From contig JBHORC010000027.1 of the NCBI GenBank assembly GCA_042408445.1, positions 16,022 through 80,021 of the forward strand: DNA of 64,000 nt, written 5' to 3'. Shown here piece after piece: positions 51,129-61,035 of this stretch. The translations under genes were made by a program, and so were the position numbers. The notes below the pieces were generated by a model. That model was not told the origin of the DNA and ran no database searches. It worked only from the letters and a program-made list of their open reading frames with translations. Each line of letters starts with the position of its first letter. Position 1 is the first letter of the stretch. This DNA comes from CF-46 sp042408445. Lineage in GTDB: Bacteria > Chloroflexota > Limnocylindria > Limnocylindrales > CSP1-4.

Positions 51129-52387
51129 GGCGCCGACGGCGACGCGCCGTTCGAGGCGGGAGTGGCGCTCCCCGCCGATCCGGACCCGGCCGGTGCCGGG
51201 GGCAGGTCCGCCGCCGGAACGAACCAGCTCGGCCTGGACGCACCGTCCAGCCCCGAGACCTCGGTCAGGTTGATCGTCTTCGTCACCGCCCAGTTGCCGG
51301 ACGCATCGTCGAGGGTCGCCATCTGCAGATCGACGATCGTGCCGGACAGATGCAGGAACGCGACCGCGTCGCCGGCCGGCGACCAGACCGGCGAGAACGC
51401 GTGATGGTCGTTCGTGACCCGAAGGACCTCCTTCCCGGTCCGGTCCAGGATCGAGATATCGGTGCCGAACGAGTCCGTGTGGGTCGCCGCGACGAACGCA
51501 CCGTCCGGGGAGAAGGACGGGGCGATGTAGCCGGGACCCGTGAAGGCAGAGGACTTCTTCGTCCGCGGGTCGTAGCGATACAGCTGCGGTGCGCCGCGAC
51601 TGCCGTCCCGGCCGTTCTTCACGAACAGGAGGAGCTTCCCGTCCGGCCGCCAGGCGGGATCCTGGTGGCCGAGCGAGCCCGACTCGGGCAGGTTCAGCGA
51701 GGTCAGCTTGCCAGCGGCGATGTCGTAGCTCTTCAGCACGACGTCGCTCTGGAGCGGGTTCGGTCCATCGGTCACGAGCAGGACCGTCCGGCCGTCGATG
51801 CTCGGCGTCGGCTCGCGCATCCACGTGAACCAGGTGGAGTTGCCGAGCCGGTACCGGCCGATCAGGAGGCGCTCGGTTCCCGAGCCGTCGGGCTTGACGC
51901 GCATCAGCGACGGCGTCGACAGGTCATACCAGGCCCGGCGACCACCACCGCCGGACGGGAACTTGCCGCGCCCCTCGGTGATCCGGATGAAGTAGATCCA
52001 CTGGCCGTCGGCGGTGAATGCCGGCATCGAGTCCGTTCCGGCGTTCGTGACCTGCTTTGCGTCCTTGCCGCTCTGCACCCAGATGTTGCCGGCCTTGGCA
52101 TAGGCAATCGATCCGGGAAAGCTCGTGTCGGGTGGGGTGATCACCTCACCCGAGGGCGCGGGGGTCAGGGCCGGGCCGCCGCCCCCGCCATTGCCACCGC
52201 CGGTGGTCGAGCGAACGAACGGCACCTGGCCGTTCAGGAGGTTGAGCGTCAGGATCGCGATCACGATGAGGGCCACGGCGGCGAGTCCGGGCCAGATCAG
52301 GTTCGTGACGGGACCAATGCCATATGGGTCCCGGGAGGCCCGGCCACGGGGAGCGCGGGCGCGCCCGCCGCGTGCTCGAACGCTCAC
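51125..52387 (-). CDS. Membrane-anchored PD40/TolB-like beta-propeller protein
   Basis: A 420-residue protein. A basic N-terminus, one membrane helix (LIWPGLAAVALIVIAILTLNLL, near 35) and a Gly-rich linker precede an extracytoplasmic propeller built of PD40-type repeats: MPAFTADGQWIYFIR, DPAWRPDGKLLLFVKNG, APSFSPDGAFVAATH, SPVWSPAGDAVAFLHL. The tail is Pro/Ala/Ser-rich. These propellers bind proteins or glycans; the partner is unknown. The GTG start lies in the recJ stop (GTGA) and the stop in the pyrF start. Confidence 0.85.
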   Translation of the reverse strand: MSVRARGGRARAPRGRASRDPYGIGPVTNLIWPGLAAVALIVIAILTLNLLNGQVPFVRSTTGGGNGGGGGPALTPAPSGEVITPPDTSFPGSIAYAKAGNIWVQSGKDAKQVTNAGTDSMPAFTADGQWIYFIRITEGRGKFPSGGGGRRAWYDLSTPSLMRVKPDGSGTERLLIGRYRLGNSTWFTWMREPTPSIDGRTVLLVTDGPNPLQSDVVLKSYDIAAGKLTSLNLPESGSLGHQDPAWRPDGKLLLFVKNGRDGSRGAPQLYRYDPRTKKSSAFTGPGYIAPSFSPDGAFVAATHTDSFGTDISILDRTGKEVLRVTNDHHAFSPVWSPAGDAVAFLHLSGTIVDLQMATLDDASGNWAVTKTINLTEVSGLDGASRPSWFVPAADLPPAPAGSGSAGSATPASNGASPSAP

Positions 52388-54264
52388 GCGGGCACGACCG
52401 ATGGCGCGACGGGGCGCGACAGCGCGGCCTCGAGCTCGCGGTCGGGGACGAGGACACTTGCTTCGTCCGTCCGTGGATCGCCGAGCGATTGCAGCCCGGC
52501 GCTGGCCACGTCGCGGATCTCCATCTGGAGCGACTCGAAGCCACCGAACGTCCGGCTGACGAGCCGGGCGACCACATCGACGACGTCCCCCTCGGACACG
52601 GTCTCGGCAAGGTCCGCGCGCCCGAATGCGATCCCGTCCAGGACGTCGATCCGGCGCTTGAGCGTCAGCTGCGTGTGGCCGCCGCTGGCGGCCCGGACAC
52701 GCGTGACGGTCAGGCCCTGGACGAGCAGCAACGGCTCCGGATTGCCCGTTCCACACGGCACGAGGCGGGCGAGATCCCGTTGCAGCGCGTAATCGACGTC
52801 CAGCGGCGACAGCGCCAGATCGACCGTCAGCGCCTGCCGCGGGTCCTCGGGGATCGTCGCCGCCGCGAGCCGACTGAAGGCATCGACGAACTCGTCCCAA
52901 CGCTCGGTGGCGATCTCGAACCCGGCCGCGCCGGCATGGCCGCCGTAGCGGAGGAAGAGATGCGAGCACTGCTCGAGCGTCGCCCCGAGGTCCAGCCGGC
53001 CGTCGCTCCGGCAGGACGCGCGGATCACGCCGCCGAGCTCCGCACCGACAACGGCCGGACGTCCGTGATCGTCGACGAGCCTCGAGGCGACCAGCCCGAC
53101 GATCCCGACGGGCCACGGCCCGCGCACGATCGTGGCGGCACCCGGTTCGGGCATCGCCCCACCCGCAATCCCGGCAGCGGCCGCGGCTGCGTCTCCTGCC
53201 GCCGCGAAAGCGGTCCGTGCCTCCGCCATCGCCTGGGAGGTGAGGTCTCTCCGCGTCTTGTTGGCCGCCTCGAGCTCCGTGGCGAGCCGGTCCGCCTCGT
53301 CACGGTCGTCCGACAGGAGGAGTGCCGCGGCGGCCGCGGACTCCCCCACCCTGCCGGCCGCGTTGATCCGCGGGGCGATCGCGAACGAGAGCGTCTCCAC
53401 GTCGACTCGGGCCGGGTCCATGGAGGCGGCCGCGAGCAGGGCCGCGACCCCGGGCCGCGGTGAGCGGGCGATCGCGGCGAGCCCGAGGCGGACGATCGCG
53501 CGCGTCTCACCGAGGATCGGCACGAGGTCCGCGACACTGCCGATCGCGGCAAGGTCGGCGAGGTCGAGGGCCGCTTCGGGGCCGCCCGGCTCCTCGGCCA
53601 GGAGCAGCTGGGCCAGCTTGAAGGCGACGCCACTGCCCGCGAGGCGGCGCTCCGGGTACGGGCTGTCGGCCCGCTGCGGGTTCACGATCGCCAGGGCGGC
53701 CGGAAGCTCCGGCGGGATCCGGTGGTGGTCCGTGACGAGGACGTCGATGCCGCGCGACCGTGCGTCCGCGATCTCGGGCAGGCTGGTCGTGCCGCAGTCG
53801 ACCGTGACGATGACGCGGGCGCCCGCCTCCACCGCGGCGTCCACGGCCTTGGTCGAGAGCCCGTGGCCCTCGTCGAGACGACTCGGGACGTAGGGGATCG
53901 TGTCGATCCCGAGCCGGCGCAGCGCCCGGACGAGGATCGCGAGACCGGTCAGCCCGTCGGCGTCGAAATCGCCGAACACGAGCAGTCGGTCGCCGTCCGA
54001 GCGGGCGCGGGCGATGCGATCCCGAAACGCGACGGCGTCCGGCAGGAGGAGCGGGTCGTGCAGGCCCGCGATCGGATCCGCGAAGAACGCATCCAGGTCC
54101 GCGGCGCCGACGAGCCCGCGGGACGCGAGGAGGCCAAGCACCCGCGACCCGAGACCGTGGCGCACGCCAGCCTCGGCCAGCTCGGCGGTCGGTGTGACGG
54201 GTGATGCCAGCCGCCAGGCGAAGCGGGGTTCGATCACGCCGTCAGCATGCCACGGCCGGCTCAT
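52384..54264 (-). CDS. recJ: Single-stranded-DNA-specific exonuclease RecJ
   Basis: RecJ degrades ssDNA 5' to 3' in recombination and mismatch repair. The 626-residue protein has the DHH-family metal motifs: VFGDFDADGLTG, VIVTVDCGTT, VTDHHRIPP, NPQRADSPYPERRLAGSGVAFKL, and the DHHA1 motif RYGGHAGAAGFE. The OB domain lies at the end (RIDVLDGIAFG). It starts 9 nt after GGGAGGTG. The 5' side holds an 11-bp tandem array. Confidence 0.95.
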   Translation of the reverse strand: MSRPWHADGVIEPRFAWRLASPVTPTAELAEAGVRHGLGSRVLGLLASRGLVGAADLDAFFADPIAGLHDPLLLPDAVAFRDRIARARSDGDRLLVFGDFDADGLTGLAILVRALRRLGIDTIPYVPSRLDEGHGLSTKAVDAAVEAGARVIVTVDCGTTSLPEIADARSRGIDVLVTDHHRIPPELPAALAIVNPQRADSPYPERRLAGSGVAFKLAQLLLAEEPGGPEAALDLADLAAIGSVADLVPILGETRAIVRLGLAAIARSPRPGVAALLAAASMDPARVDVETLSFAIAPRINAAGRVGESAAAAALLLSDDRDEADRLATELEAANKTRRDLTSQAMAEARTAFAAAGDAAAAAAGIAGGAMPEPGAATIVRGPWPVGIVGLVASRLVDDHGRPAVVGAELGGVIRASCRSDGRLDLGATLEQCSHLFLRYGGHAGAAGFEIATERWDEFVDAFSRLAAATIPEDPRQALTVDLALSPLDVDYALQRDLARLVPCGTGNPEPLLLVQGLTVTRVRAASGGHTQLTLKRRIDVLDGIAFGRADLAETVSEGDVVDVVARLVSRTFGGFESLQMEIRDVASAGLQSLGDPRTDEASVLVPDRELEAALSRPVAPSVVPA

Positions 54265-54282
54265 CGCCGACGCACCTCCCGG

Positions 54283-54414
54283 TGCACGGCGGCTTGATCA
54301 CGCCTTCACCGGGAATGCACGGCGGATGCACGCTCGATGGTCGGAGCCTGCTGCGCGAGTGCACGCCCGATGCACGGGCGCTGCACGGGCAATTCCGGCC
54401 GGATGCGACGGCAC
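54283..54414 (-). repeat. Array of twelve 11-bp units upstream of recJ
   Basis: Unit starts are 54283, 54294, 54305, 54316, 54327, 54338, 54349, 54360, 54371, 54382, 54393 and 54404. Every unit begins with T. TGCACG recurs exactly at units 1, 4, 5, 8, 9 and 10. The plus-strand consensus is TGCACGGCGGA, diverging in units 2, 3, 6, 7, 11 and 12. It fills the gap between the secF stop (54441) and recJ ATG (54264). An 11-bp period shifts reading frame and matches about one helical turn. Confidence 0.8.
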
Positions 54415-54440
54415 GTCGCCGACGCGGCCCCGGCCGCCGG

Positions 54441-55695
54441 TCAGGACGCGGCGCGACGCGTGGGCGGTGTTCGTGACGGACCGGCTCGGCCCAACCGCCG
54501 CGCCTCCCACTCGTGCCAGACGGTCAAGAGCGGCGAGGCGTTGAAGATCGACGAATACGTCCCCGAGATGATCCCGATCAGCAGCGCCAGGACGAACGTC
54601 CGGATCGCCACCCCGCCGAACAGGAACAGCGCGAGCAGGGTCAGGACGACCGTGAAGCTCGTCATGATCGAGCGGGCGAACGTCTGCAGGATCGAGTGGT
54701 TGACGATCTCGGCGAACGACTCGCCGGCGTGGCGCGCCCGGTTCTCGCGGATCCGGTCGAAGACAACGATCGTGTCGTGGACGCTGAAGCCGATGACGGT
54801 GAGCATCGCGGTCACGAACAGGGCATCGATCGCGACGCCGAAGAACGTCCCGAGGATCGCGAAGATGCCGACCACGACGATCACGTCGTGGACGAGCGCG
54901 ACGAGCGCGGTGACGCCGAACTTCACGTCCTGGAACCGGTAGGTGATCCAGAGAAGGATCCCCGCCGAGCCGACGATGATCAGGATGATCGCCTGGTTGA
55001 TCAGGTCGGCGGAGACGACCGGGCCGATCGTCGTGAGGGACGCCTGCTCCGCGATCGGGCCGAGCGCGGCCTGGAGCGCCTTGACCATCTCCGCACCCTT
55101 GCCCTCTGTCGGGAGCTGGCTGTCACCGCCGGCCGCAGGTGCACCGGACGCCCCGGGCGCCTCGGAGCCGGCCGCAGCGGCCGATCCGCTCGGAGCCGCG
55201 CTCGCGCTCGGGGCCGGCGTCGCCGACGGGCTGGGTGACGGCGATGCCGACGGAGCGGTCGACGTGGACGGCGCGGCGACCGGCGAGGACGATGCGCCGC
55301 CACTCGCGGCCGCGGCCGACGACGCGGCCGAGGCGGTCGCGGCGGGAGCAGACGCCGCCGCAGATGCGCTCGGGCTCGGGCCAAGCGTCGCGACGGGGGT
55401 CGGCGACGGCTCGGGCGCCCGAAGACCGATCGGGTCGGTCTTGATGTCCATGAAGCCATTGCCCTGCTTCACGACGACGGCCTGGAGCCCGTTCGACTTG
55501 AAGACCGCGGCGACCTGGTCGGCCGTCACGTTCGGGTCCTGGAAGCGGATCTGCCAGGTCGTCCCGCCGGTGTAGTCGATCGTGAACTGGAGCCCCTGCT
55601 TGCCGCCGGTGAGCGGAGTCAGGAGGATGAAGATCAGTCCGGGGATCGTGACGAGGGCCGAGAGGAGGAAGAACCAGCGCCGCTTGCCGATGATG

Positions 55696-55703
<8 letters not shown>
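54441..55703 (-). CDS. secF: Protein-export membrane protein SecF with low-complexity insert
   Basis: SecF partners SecD in proton-driven export. The 420 residues begin with membrane helix FFLLSALVTIPGLIFILL and P1-domain start QFTIDYTGGTTWQIRFQD. The last five helices follow, with VALVHDVIVVVGIFAILG, GFSVHDTIVVFDRIRENR and SIMTSFTVVLTLLALFLFGG. Between them (about residues 95-200) sits a long Ala/Ser/Pro-rich stretch that replaces or expands the periplasmic head. The GTG start overlaps the secD stop by 8 bp. Confidence 0.93.
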
Positions 55704-57063
<1,360 letters not shown>

Positions 57064-57072
57064 CAGCGGCGG

Positions 57073-57078
57073 ATGATA
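57073..57078 (-). promoter_or_regulatory. -10 element upstream of secD (possible near-leaderless start)
   Basis: The minus strand reads TATCAT at 57078-57073, preceded by TG, and the secD ATG is at 57063. The predicted leader is only a few bases. Confidence 0.4.
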
Positions 57079-57166
57079 CAGGAAGGTCCCTGAAACCCCG
57101 GTTCGCGGCGGCACCACCGTGTCGCGGCTGGTCGCGCGCGCCCGTTCAGCCCTCGTCCGGGCCCGC

Positions 57167-57440
57167 TTGGTGCGTCCCGGGTGCGAACCGACGAGATGTT
57201 CGCGTCGAGGCACGGCGCCTGTGCCCGGTCGCCGCGGCTTGGTGCGTCCCAGTTGCGGACGGAGCAGATTTCCGCGTCGGCGCACGTCTCGTGCCCGCCC
57301 CTCGCCGCGGTTGGTGCGTCACACGTGCGAACGGAACGTGAGTGGCGCTGCCCGTGCGCCAGACCTCGTCGAATTGGTGCGTCCCGCGAGCAACAGGAGC
57401 GGTCGAGGTCGTCAACGAGCACGTTTGTTGCGCGTGGCGT
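57167..57440. repeat. Four degenerate repeats, periods 72, 72 and 63 bp
   Basis: Units start with TTGGTGCGTC at 57167, 57239, 57311 and 57374. Units 1 and 2 match over most of their length, including TGCGnACnGAnnAGAT, CGCGTCG and a terminal GCCGCGG. Unit 3 is conserved at its start (TGCGAACGGA); unit 4 is weakest. Confidence 0.65.
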
Positions 57441-57568
57441 GCCATCTGCGCATCGGCAATGACGGGCTCGCCGCGGGAGAAGCCTCGCGTGCTCCGTTCG
57501 CACCTGCAGTGCACCACGAATCCCGGCATGTTGACCGCCAGCTAAGGGCACCGTGGCATCGTCGTCTC

Positions 57569-58221
57569 GTGGCTGCGCACGAACGCCGGATCGATCGCGC
57601 GCGGCACTATGCGCGTCGCGGCCTCGCAAGCCTCGGCGAGGACCTGCGGGACGCTCGACTCGACGCTGGCCTTTCGCAGCGAGCAGTCGGAGCGGTCGTC
57701 GGCCTTTCGCACACCGAGGTCAGCCGCGTGGAGCGCGGGCTGGTCCCGGCAGTCCCGTACGAGACCCTTGTGCTGATCGGGGCCGCACTCGGGCTCGACA
57801 TTCCCCTTCGCGCCTATCCGGAGGCGATCCAGTTCGGGACAAGGCGCAGCTCGCCCTGCTCGCTCGATTTCGATCGGCGCTCCCGGCGTCGATCCGCCAC
57901 CGGACCGAGGTTCCACTCGGGATCCCCGGCGACCGACGGGCCTGGGACGAGGTCATCGAGGGTCCCGACTGGCTCGTGCCGGTCGAGGCCGAGACGCGGA
58001 TTTGGGACACCCAGGCGCTCCGGCGGCGCATCGCGCTGAAGGCACGCGATGGCAACGCGCAACTCGTTCTCCTGGTCCTCGCCGACACCCGACACAATCG
58101 GCGCGTGCTCCGCGTGGCGGCAGATGACTTCCGCGACGCGTTTCCTTGCCCGCCGGCAGAGATCTGGGCGGCACTCCTTGCGGGAACGGCTCCGACGGGG
58201 AGCGGGATTCTCCTCGTCTGA
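57569..58221 (+). pseudogene. XRE-family regulator gene broken by a single-base frameshift
   Basis: The first frame (from GTG 57569) encodes an XRE helix-turn-helix: LGEDLRDARLDAGLSQRAVGAVVG, then LSHTEVSRVERGLVP. It continues to LDIPLRAYPE near 57820. From there coding continuity shifts by one base: GGDPVRDKAQLALLARF, then VPLGIPGDRRAWDEVIEGP and LLVLADTRHNRRVLRVAADDF up to the TGA at 58219. Restoring one G in the CCGGAGGC stretch would join both halves into one protein of about 217 residues. The second half resembles the C-terminal domain seen in such regulators. Either a real mutation or a sequence error. Confidence 0.7.
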
Positions 58222-58248
58222 CGGCGCGGCGCGCCCGGCCAACCTGCC

Positions 58249-60099
58249 TCAGCTTTCGAGGGTCGCCTTGATCCGCTCCGCGAGGGCGGCACCGATCCCG
58301 GGCACGGCTGCGATCTGCTCGACCGGCGCGTCGCGCACCCGCTTCGCGGAGCCGAACACGCGGAGGAGCGCGCGGCGCCGCTTCGGGCCCACGCCCGGCA
58401 GGTCGTCGAACGCCGAGCGGGTCTGGCGCTTCGAGCGCAGATCCCGGTGGTACGTGATCGCGAACCGGTGGGCCTCGTCGCGCAGCCGCTGGACGAGATA
58501 CAGGGCCGATGACGTCGGCGGCAGGACGACCGGCACCGACGACCCCGGCAGGAACAGCTCCTCGCGCTCCTTCGCGAGCCCGGCCAGGGGCAGGTCGTGC
58601 AGTCCGAGCTCGTCGAGCACCTCCTTCGCCGCCGACACCTGGCCCTTGCCGCCGTCGATGATCACGAGGTCCGGCATCGCCCAGCGGAGCGCCTCCTCGG
58701 CGCCCTCGTCACCGGCCTTCGCCCGCCGGAACCGGCGTCGCAGGACTTCCTGGTGCGACGCGAAGTCATTCGCGCCCACGACCGTCTTGATCTTGAAGCG
58801 GCGGTACTCGCCCGACCTCGGCCGGCCCTCCTCGAACACGACCATCGAGCCGACGGAATCGGACCCCTGGACGTTCGAGATGTCGTAGCACTCGATCCGG
58901 AGCGGCGGCCCGGGCAACCCCAGCGCCTCGGCCAGCTCCTCCAGCGCACCCAGGGTCTTGCCCTCGTCCGCCAGCCACCGAGCCTGCTCGCGCGCGAGCG
59001 TCTCCGTTGCGTTCCGCGTCGCGAGCGCCATCAGCTCGCGCTTCTCGCCGCGCTGCGGCACAGCGAGGTGGACCGGGCCGCCGCGCTGCGCCGTCAGGAA
59101 CGCCTCGAGATCCGCGGCGTCCGGCAGCGACATCGGCACGAGCACCTGCGGCGCGATCGACGTCGCGCGCGCGTAGAACTGCAGGAGGAACGAGGACAGC
59201 ACCTCCTCGTCCGGCGCCTCCCGGGTCGCGTCGAGCAGGAACACGTCGCGACCGATCAGCTTCCCGCCGCGGATCGCGAAGAGCTGGATCGCCGCCTGGT
59301 TGTCCTGCCGGGCGAGGCCGACGAGATCGAGCTCGGTCCGCCGGAACGCGGCCATCTTCTGGCTCTCCATCGTCCGCTCGATCGCCCGGATCTTGTCCCG
59401 GATCGCGCCCGCTCGCTCGTATTCGGTCCGCTCGGACGCCGTCCGCATCTCCCTCGTCAGCGCCTGGACGACCGACTCCTGGCGGCCCTCCAGGAACAGC
59501 TCGATCTGCTCGATCTGCCCGCCGTATTCCTCTTTCGAGACGGCCTGGATGCACGGGCCCTGGCAGCGCTTGATGTGGTACAGGAGGCAGGGCCGGTCCA
59601 GCGCGCGCTCGCCGTCCTTGATGTCGATCGTGCACGTCCGGAACGGAAACAGGCGACGGACGAGGTTCATCGATTCGTCGACGGAGCTCGCCGACGCATA
59701 CGGCCCGAAGTAGCGGCTGCCGTCCTGGACGAGCTTCCGGGTCCGCTCGACCCGCGGGAAGTCGTCGGACATCGTGATCTTGATGTACGGGTAGCTCTTG
59801 TCGTCCTTGAGCCGGACGTTGAACCGCGGCCGGAACCGCTTGATCAGGTTCGCCTCGAGGAGAAGCGCTTCGCTGACGGAATCGGTGAGCGTGTACTCGA
59901 CGTCGACGACCCGGTCGATGACCGAGCGGATCCGGTGCTGCTCGCCGATGGGCGTCGCCTTCTGCCAGTAGCTCCGGACGCGGTTGCGAAGGCTCTGCGC
60001 CTTGCCGACATACACGACGTCACCCCGGGCGTCGCGCATCAGGTAGACGCCGGGTCGGTCGGGGAGCTTCTGGAGGGTCGCCTCGAGATCGGGGTTCAC
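58249..60099 (-). CDS. uvrC: UvrABC system protein C
   Basis: UvrC cuts both sides of DNA lesions. The 616-residue protein has the GIY-YIG nuclease (GVYLMRDARGDVVYVGKAQSL), the Cys region CLLYHIKRCQGPC, the UVR-type segment (EYERAGAIRDKIRAIE) and the RNase H-like domain (IECYDISNVQGSDSVGSMVVFEEG, DLVIIDGGKGQ). It ends in paired helix-hairpin-helix motifs (LPGVGPKRRRALL, VPGIGAALAERI). It is monocistronic in the window, convergent with the XRE pseudogene and divergent from the cupredoxin gene. Confidence 0.97.
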   Translation of the reverse strand: MNPDLEATLQKLPDRPGVYLMRDARGDVVYVGKAQSLRNRVRSYWQKATPIGEQHRIRSVIDRVVDVEYTLTDSVSEALLLEANLIKRFRPRFNVRLKDDKSYPYIKITMSDDFPRVERTRKLVQDGSRYFGPYASASSVDESMNLVRRLFPFRTCTIDIKDGERALDRPCLLYHIKRCQGPCIQAVSKEEYGGQIEQIELFLEGRQESVVQALTREMRTASERTEYERAGAIRDKIRAIERTMESQKMAAFRRTELDLVGLARQDNQAAIQLFAIRGGKLIGRDVFLLDATREAPDEEVLSSFLLQFYARATSIAPQVLVPMSLPDAADLEAFLTAQRGGPVHLAVPQRGEKRELMALATRNATETLAREQARWLADEGKTLGALEELAEALGLPGPPLRIECYDISNVQGSDSVGSMVVFEEGRPRSGEYRRFKIKTVVGANDFASHQEVLRRRFRRAKAGDEGAEEALRWAMPDLVIIDGGKGQVSAAKEVLDELGLHDLPLAGLAKEREELFLPGSSVPVVLPPTSSALYLVQRLRDEAHRFAITYHRDLRSKRQTRSAFDDLPGVGPKRRRALLRVFGSAKRVRDAPVEQIAAVPGIGAALAERIKATLES

Positions 60100-60229
60100 G
60101 GTTCGATGCTATGGCACGCCGGGTTCGAGCGAGGCGAAGACGGTCGCGATGCAAGAGGCGTGCATCCCTCGACCGGGCCGCGTCGCGTCGCGTCGGCCGC
60201 GGCCAATGGGCGACATCGCCGGGGCCACG

Positions 60230-60235
60230 TACACT
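60230..60235 (+). promoter_or_regulatory. -10 element upstream of the cupredoxin gene (possible leaderless start)
   Basis: TACACT ends 8 nt before ATG 60244, and no Shine-Dalgarno lies between. Confidence 0.4.
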
Positions 60236-60243
60236 CGGCGGCG

Positions 60244-60942
60244 ATGCGTTCACACCAGGCGACGGCGCCGAGCTCTTCTTATCGTCCCCTCCCCCGCGCC
60301 CTGCGCCGGGTGGCTGCCGGCGGCCTCGCCCTCGTCCTCGGCCTCGGCCTGAGTCTCGCGGCGGCCGGCACCGCGAGCGCCGCCGATGGCGCCGTCACCG
60401 TCCGCGACAACGTGTTCCAGCCTTCGGCGATCACGATCGGCGTCAACGAGACGGTGACCTGGTCGAACCTCGGTCAGAAGCAGCACACCGTCACGGCTGA
60501 CGACGGCTCCTTCAACAGCGGCCCGCTCGCGCCGGGCGACGCGTACGCGACGGTGTTCCCGAAGGCGGGAACGTTCGCCTACCACTGCTCGATCCATCCG
60601 AACGTGATGAAGGGGACGATCACCGTCGGCGCAGCCGAGGCGCCACCCTCGACGGCCGCCGAACCAACGCCACCGGCCGGAACTGTTCCGCCGAGCTTCG
60701 CGCCGGTGCCGTCGCAGGAGACGGCGCCGTCGGTCGCGACGTCCGCGCCGATCGCCAGCGACGCGACGGGCGTCGGGAGTGGCACCGGCTCGGGAACGGG
60801 ATCCGGCTCCGGGACCGGATCGGACAACCCGCTGACCTCCGTCGTGAAGGCACTCCCGAGCGGGCCGATCCTCGCGATCATCGCCGTGGTCGTCGTCCTG
60901 ATCGGGCTCTCGTTCTTCGTGCCGAGGCGCCGCCGCCGCTGA
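60244..60942 (+). CDS. Secreted, membrane-anchored cupredoxin (plastocyanin-like)
   Basis: The 232-residue protein has a signal peptide (VAAGGLALVLGLGLSLAAAG, cut near TASA). The type I copper domain spans about residues 48-128: VFQPSAITIGVNETVTWSN, ligand His in QKQHTV, and C, H and M ligands in YHCSIHPNVMKG. A Pro/Ala/Ser and Gly/Ser/Thr-rich linker (130-195) follows. The C-terminal membrane helix (ILAIIAVVVVLIGLSFFV) is followed by an Arg run, so the copper site sits on the outer face. Likely an electron carrier; no partner oxidase is adjacent. Confidence 0.9.
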   Translation: MRSHQATAPSSSYRPLPRALRRVAAGGLALVLGLGLSLAAAGTASAADGAVTVRDNVFQPSAITIGVNETVTWSNLGQKQHTVTADDGSFNSGPLAPGDAYATVFPKAGTFAYHCSIHPNVMKGTITVGAAEAPPSTAAEPTPPAGTVPPSFAPVPSQETAPSVATSAPIASDATGVGSGTGSGTGSGSGTGSDNPLTSVVKALPSGPILAIIAVVVVLIGLSFFVPRRRRR

Positions 60943-60983
60943 CCGCGACTCGCGCGACGACCCGAGCGAGACAACCCGGAATC

Positions 60984-61015
60984 ACGACGGCCCCGCCGCG
61001 AGGCAGGGCCGTCGT
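60984..61015. terminator. Bidirectional intrinsic terminator between cupredoxin and surface-protein genes
   Basis: A perfect 10-bp stem, ACGACGGCCC (60984-60993) and GGGCCGTCGT (61006-61015), with a 12-nt loop. It lies between the convergent stops at 60942 and 61036. Confidence 0.75.
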
Positions 61016-61035
61016 TCGCTGCAGGGGGTCCGTCC

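Larger units (their letters stand above)
57064..57568. other. Gene-free 505-bp stretch with 72-bp degenerate repeats
   Basis: No gene is convincing. It separates the divergent secD and the XRE-type pseudogene. Four copies of TTGGTGCGTC lie at 57167, 57239, 57311 and 57374. On the minus strand an open frame (57063-57629) encodes recurring DAP-like peptides, but lacks a ribosome-binding site and family similarity. Confidence 0.5.

Noticed and set aside
57167..57440. Could the 72-bp repeats be a CRISPR array?
   Set aside because: Repeats are too divergent and the conserved part is only about 10-12 bp, with no palindromic repeat of 23-47 bp and no cas genes.
58597..60243. Plus open frame that runs antisense to uvrC into the cupredoxin gene
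   Set aside because: The cupredoxin starts at ATG 60244 with its own signal peptide. The upstream part is a shadow of uvrC.
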